From assembly GCA_902496595.1 (NCBI GenBank), contig CABVBV010000125.1, positions 1 to 6,283 on the forward strand: a stretch of DNA of 6,283 nt. Reading direction: 5' to 3'. The position numbers and the translations under genes are program-made. This document shows positions 5,161 to 6,283 of this stretch, one piece after another (position 1 is the first letter of the stretch; every line of letters begins with the position of its first letter). Under the pieces are notes generated by a model that saw only the letters and a list, made by a program, of their open reading frames with translations, ran no database searches and was not told the DNA's origin. The DNA comes from an uncultured Eubacteriales bacterium. Lineage in GTDB: Bacteria > Bacillota > Clostridia > Oscillospirales > Oscillospiraceae.

Positions 5161-5408
5161 ATGTCTAGCGTAAGTATGAACGATGACATTGGTTACATTT
5201 CCGGCATGCTTTCTGGTATTAGCACTGTCAACACACTTACAGCCATCATTATCAACCCCATAGATATTACTGGTGTAACATTAGCGAGCGAGGTGGTCAC
5301 ATCGCCCTGCCGCCCGGCGACGGGCGGTATGCACTCCGTAAATTCGGCGAAAATCTGGGTGCTCTTATCGACAAACTGGGCAAGCCTTGCTTAAATTTGT
5401 TCCATCCC
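5161..5408 (+). other. Unassigned stretch between the intron and the terminator; possible short ORF and a GNRA hairpin
   Basis: The plus frame from ATG 5161 to the stop at 5394 encodes 77 residues, opening MSSVSMNDDIGYISGMLSGI and continuing hydrophobic (TAIIINPIDITGVTLASEV). No ribosome site precedes ATG 5161 or ATG 5176, so independent translation is doubtful. After about 5285 a different frame looks more protein-like (GGHIALPPGDGRYALRKFGE, then NLGALIDKLGK), which may mean a frameshifted relic. A strong hairpin at 5310-5327 (7 bp, GCGA loop) resembles the P9 hairpin of the upstream intron, so the stretch might instead be structured RNA. The minus strand shows no long frame except the short ORF at its right end. 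It is read toward the terminator at 5409, so it could be the 3' exon of the intron. I make no functional claim. Confidence 0.4.
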
Positions 5409-5451
5409 GCCCGCGCTCATCCAGCGCGGGCTTTTTATTGCCGCCGCTCAC
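5365..5451 (-). CDS. Possible 28-aa small protein with CPVC motif, or truncated gene start
   Basis: GTG 5451 has GGAGGTGAGGGC directly upstream, the same strong ribosome site as the membrane protein gene at 6265, because both lie in the 22-bp direct repeat. The product begins MSGGNKKPALDERGRDGTNL and ends SKACPVCR. The C-x2-C near the end suggests half of a zinc site, as if a longer protein had lost its remainder. The ORF lies antisense across the plus-strand terminator, whose stem encodes part of it. It could be a small real protein, a 5' remnant of a gene, or simply a result of repeat duplication. No database comparison is possible here. Confidence 0.35.
   Translation of the reverse strand: MSGGNKKPALDERGRDGTNLSKACPVCR
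5409..5439 (+). terminator. Rho-independent terminator
   Basis: A 9-bp perfect GC-rich stem, GCCCGCGCT (5409-5417) with AGCGCGGGC (5423-5431), closes a 5-nt CATCC loop and is followed at once by TTTTTATT (5432-5439). This is a textbook plus-strand terminator. It would end any transcript that carries the group I intron and the following stretch, and it insulates the plus-strand gene at 5519. The reverse strand has no T run after the stem, so it is not bidirectional. Confidence 0.88.
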
Positions 5452-5463
5452 GCCCTCACCTCC
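5442..5463. repeat. 22-bp direct repeat, left copy
   Basis: Positions 5442-5463 are identical to 6256-6277; the match begins CGCCGCTCACG and ends CCTCACCTCC, and breaks one base outside on each side. Read on the minus strand it is a ribosome binding site, GTG start and the first codons (Ser-Gly) of an ORF in both places. The two copies bound an 814-bp segment holding two membrane-protein genes. Confidence 0.9.
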
Positions 5464-5467
5464 CCTC

Positions 5468-5496
5468 TTGTCCGCCTCCGTGCCCGGTGGTAAAAT
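5468..5496 (+). promoter_or_regulatory. Probable sigma-70 type promoter of the membrane-anchored protein gene
   Basis: TTGTCC (5468-5473), a 17-nt spacer and TAAAAT (5491-5496) give four and five matches of six to the vegetative consensus, with a TGG just before the -10. The start would fall near 5503, only about 16 nt from the ATG at 5519, leaving just enough room for the AGGGAGGTGA ribosome site. It lies directly after the terminator at 5409-5439, so the gene has its own transcription unit. Confidence 0.6.
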
Positions 5497-5518
5497 CATC
5501 CGGAAGGGAGGTGATAAA

Positions 5519-5950
5519 ATGTCAGAATTTGAAGTTGCTGCAATAGCTGCTGTTGCAAGTGCCCTGCTGACCGGACTTTTTGCGTTTCTGAATGTGTTCT
5601 TTTCCAGCAGGGAAAGCAGGAAAATCAAGCTCATCGAGCTGAACTATCACGACGCAGCCGAAGCGTTCAGTGAGTATCTCTGCAAAAGCGGCGTAGTGCC
5701 GATGCCTGTCACCCCGGAGTATCTCGCTAAGTTAACCGGCAGCTTTGAACGTGCCAGCCTCTATGCCTCTGAACGGACGCGGCCCGTTCTCGAAAGGCAC
5801 TTCCTCGCGGTCATACGCTCGCCCGAATCGCTCGAAGCAGATGAAACCGCTCATGCACTCAAGACAAATGAGCTCCGGGAAACTTTGCTTAAATCCATGC
5901 AGGGCGATTTGTCAGGAAAAGAAAACAGACGCAAGCAGCCGGGCATATAA
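5519..5950 (+). CDS. Small membrane-anchored protein of unknown function (143 aa)
   Basis: The protein begins MSEFEVAAIAAVASALLTGL; residues 5-29 form one membrane helix ending in NVFFSS. A basic stretch (RESRKIK, 31-37) follows, which by the positive-inside rule keeps the soluble part in the cytoplasm. The remaining 100 residues look helical (YHDAAEAFSEYL, EYLAKLTGSFERASLYASE, TNELRETLLKSM) and end in a basic tail. I recognise no family. The start is clear: GGGAGGTGATAAA precedes ATG 5519. It stands alone on the plus strand with its own promoter and an upstream terminator, and converges on the minus-strand membrane gene with a 39-nt overlap. A separate promoter, separate terminator and opposite orientation are typical of prophage morons expressed in the lysogen, so a host-protective or exclusion role is a fair guess, nothing more. 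Confidence 0.8.
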   Translation: MSEFEVAAIAAVASALLTGLFAFLNVFFSSRESRKIKLIELNYHDAAEAFSEYLCKSGVVPMPVTPEYLAKLTGSFERASLYASERTRPVLERHFLAVIRSPESLEADETAHALKTNELRETLLKSMQGDLSGKENRRKQPGI

Positions 5951-6265
5951 CAGGGCGACTATACCTGCGGTTATTACGGGGAGTTTTGCGCGCCATCCAT
6001 CAAACCAGTCGAGGCTTGTTCTGCTGCTGCATAACGACATCCCAGCGAATGCCGTGGCCGCGATGATTTTAATGCCGCCCATCTGTGCGATAGTGCTGAT
6101 TAGCCAGGCATATAAGGAGATATATATGAGGGCGGGTATTACGGTAAGCCTCGCCGCCCATCCTTCAAGCCGTTCCAGGCCTATAAGCATGCCGCATAAG
6201 GAAGCTCCCATAAAGAAGGCTGCTGCAGCGACTTTCAGGATTTCTGTTCCCGCCTCGCCGCTCAC
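5912..6265 (-). CDS. Four-helix integral membrane protein built from an internal duplication (117 aa)
   Basis: A very hydrophobic 117-aa protein with about four membrane helices. Residues 10-59 and 65-115 are two copies of one unit. Shared features are a Lys before the first helix, AA-x-x-F-x-G-x-SLC in the first helix (F18/F73, SLC 22-24/77-79), a GW-x-A-[RK]-L-x-VI turn (35-43 and 90-98) and a second helix ending LYA-x-L. About 20 of 50 positions are identical by eye. Such a repeat gives a pair of helical hairpins, as in small channel, exporter or holin-like proteins, but I recognise no named family. GTG 6265 is fixed by AAGGAGGTGA 7 nt upstream. Its 3' end overlaps the convergent plus-strand gene by 39 nt. 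The leader lies in the right copy of the 22-bp direct repeat. Confidence 0.82.
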   Translation of the reverse strand: MSGEAGTEILKVAAAAFFMGASLCGMLIGLERLEGWAARLTVIPALIYISLYAWLISTIAQMGGIKIIAATAFAGMSLCSSRTSLDWFDGWRAKLPVITAGIVALLYARLLASVFFS

Positions 6266-6277
6266 GCCCTCACCTCC
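6256..6277. repeat. 22-bp direct repeat, right copy
   Basis: Identical to 5442-5463. Here the repeat carries the ribosome site and first codons of the 117-aa membrane protein gene on the minus strand. Part of the identity is expected from a conserved ribosome site, but the match continues past the start codon into the coding region, which argues for a copying or recombination event. Confidence 0.9.
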
Positions 6278-6283
6278 TTACTG

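Noticed and set aside
4892..5408. IStron (group I intron plus IS605-type transposase)
   Set aside because: The intron core is present, but there is no TnpA or TnpB coding sequence anywhere near it in the window.
5041..5440. tmRNA or another housekeeping RNA ending at the terminator
   Set aside because: No tRNA-like acceptor or T-arm and no tag ORF pattern; the conserved segments fit a group I intron instead.
5387..5518. Upstream extension of the 143-aa plus-strand gene
   Set aside because: It would run through the terminator and promoter, and the ideal ribosome site lies just before ATG 5519.
1..6283. CRISPR array, tRNA genes, insertion sequence or integrase attachment site
   Set aside because: I found no regularly spaced repeats, no tRNA-like cloverleaf, no transposase or integrase motif, and only one long direct repeat pair, which coincides with translation starts.

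Overview
The window looks like the early or accessory region of a tailed phage or prophage from a fairly GC-rich Firmicute, most likely a gut clostridial (Oscillospirales-type) host. The reasons are the strong Shine-Dalgarno sites built on GGAGGTGA, frequent GTG starts, tightly packed small genes with short overlaps, and gene types typical of such phages: an XRE regulator, a SleB-like hydrolase, a DUF4406 protein, small zinc-ribbon proteins, a J-domain protein and a C5 cytosine methyltransferase. The host assignment is inference.

Layout. Positions 4871 down to 1 are one minus-strand gene train. In transcription order it holds: an XRE regulator with a Cys-rich tail (4871-4347), a 65-aa orphan, a membrane-anchored SleB-type hydrolase (4077-3400), two small unknown proteins, a zinc-ribbon protein with a charged helical tail, a DUF4406 protein, a Cys-cluster protein with two HTH repeats, two unknown proteins, a J-domain protein and the start of a C5 methyltransferase cut by the window edge. 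Most junctions are overlaps of 1-26 nt or gaps under 70 nt, so one long transcript is likely.

The 4872-5518 gap is the most interesting stretch. On the plus strand it carries the core of a group I self-splicing intron (about 4892-5160), recognisable by near-identity to the conserved P4-P6 and P8-P7 segments of bacterial tRNA (IC3-type) introns. It faces away from the regulator gene and has no recognisable interrupted gene. It is followed by about 240 bp of uncertain coding status with a GNRA-capped hairpin, then a strong plus-strand rho-independent terminator (5409-5439). A possible promoter of the minus-strand train lies inside the ribozyme sequence on the other strand.

Positions 5464-6277 look like an accessory cassette. 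A plus-strand membrane-anchored protein with its own promoter converges on, and overlaps, a minus-strand four-helix membrane protein that arose by internal duplication. The cassette is bounded by a perfect 22-bp direct repeat that coincides with a ribosome binding site and start codon in each copy. The left copy starts a 28-aa minus-strand ORF ending in a CPVC motif.

How the genes work together is inference. The regulator probably controls the train, the methyltransferase and other small genes are accessory early functions, and the membrane cassette resembles a moron acquired by recombination at conserved translation-start sequences.
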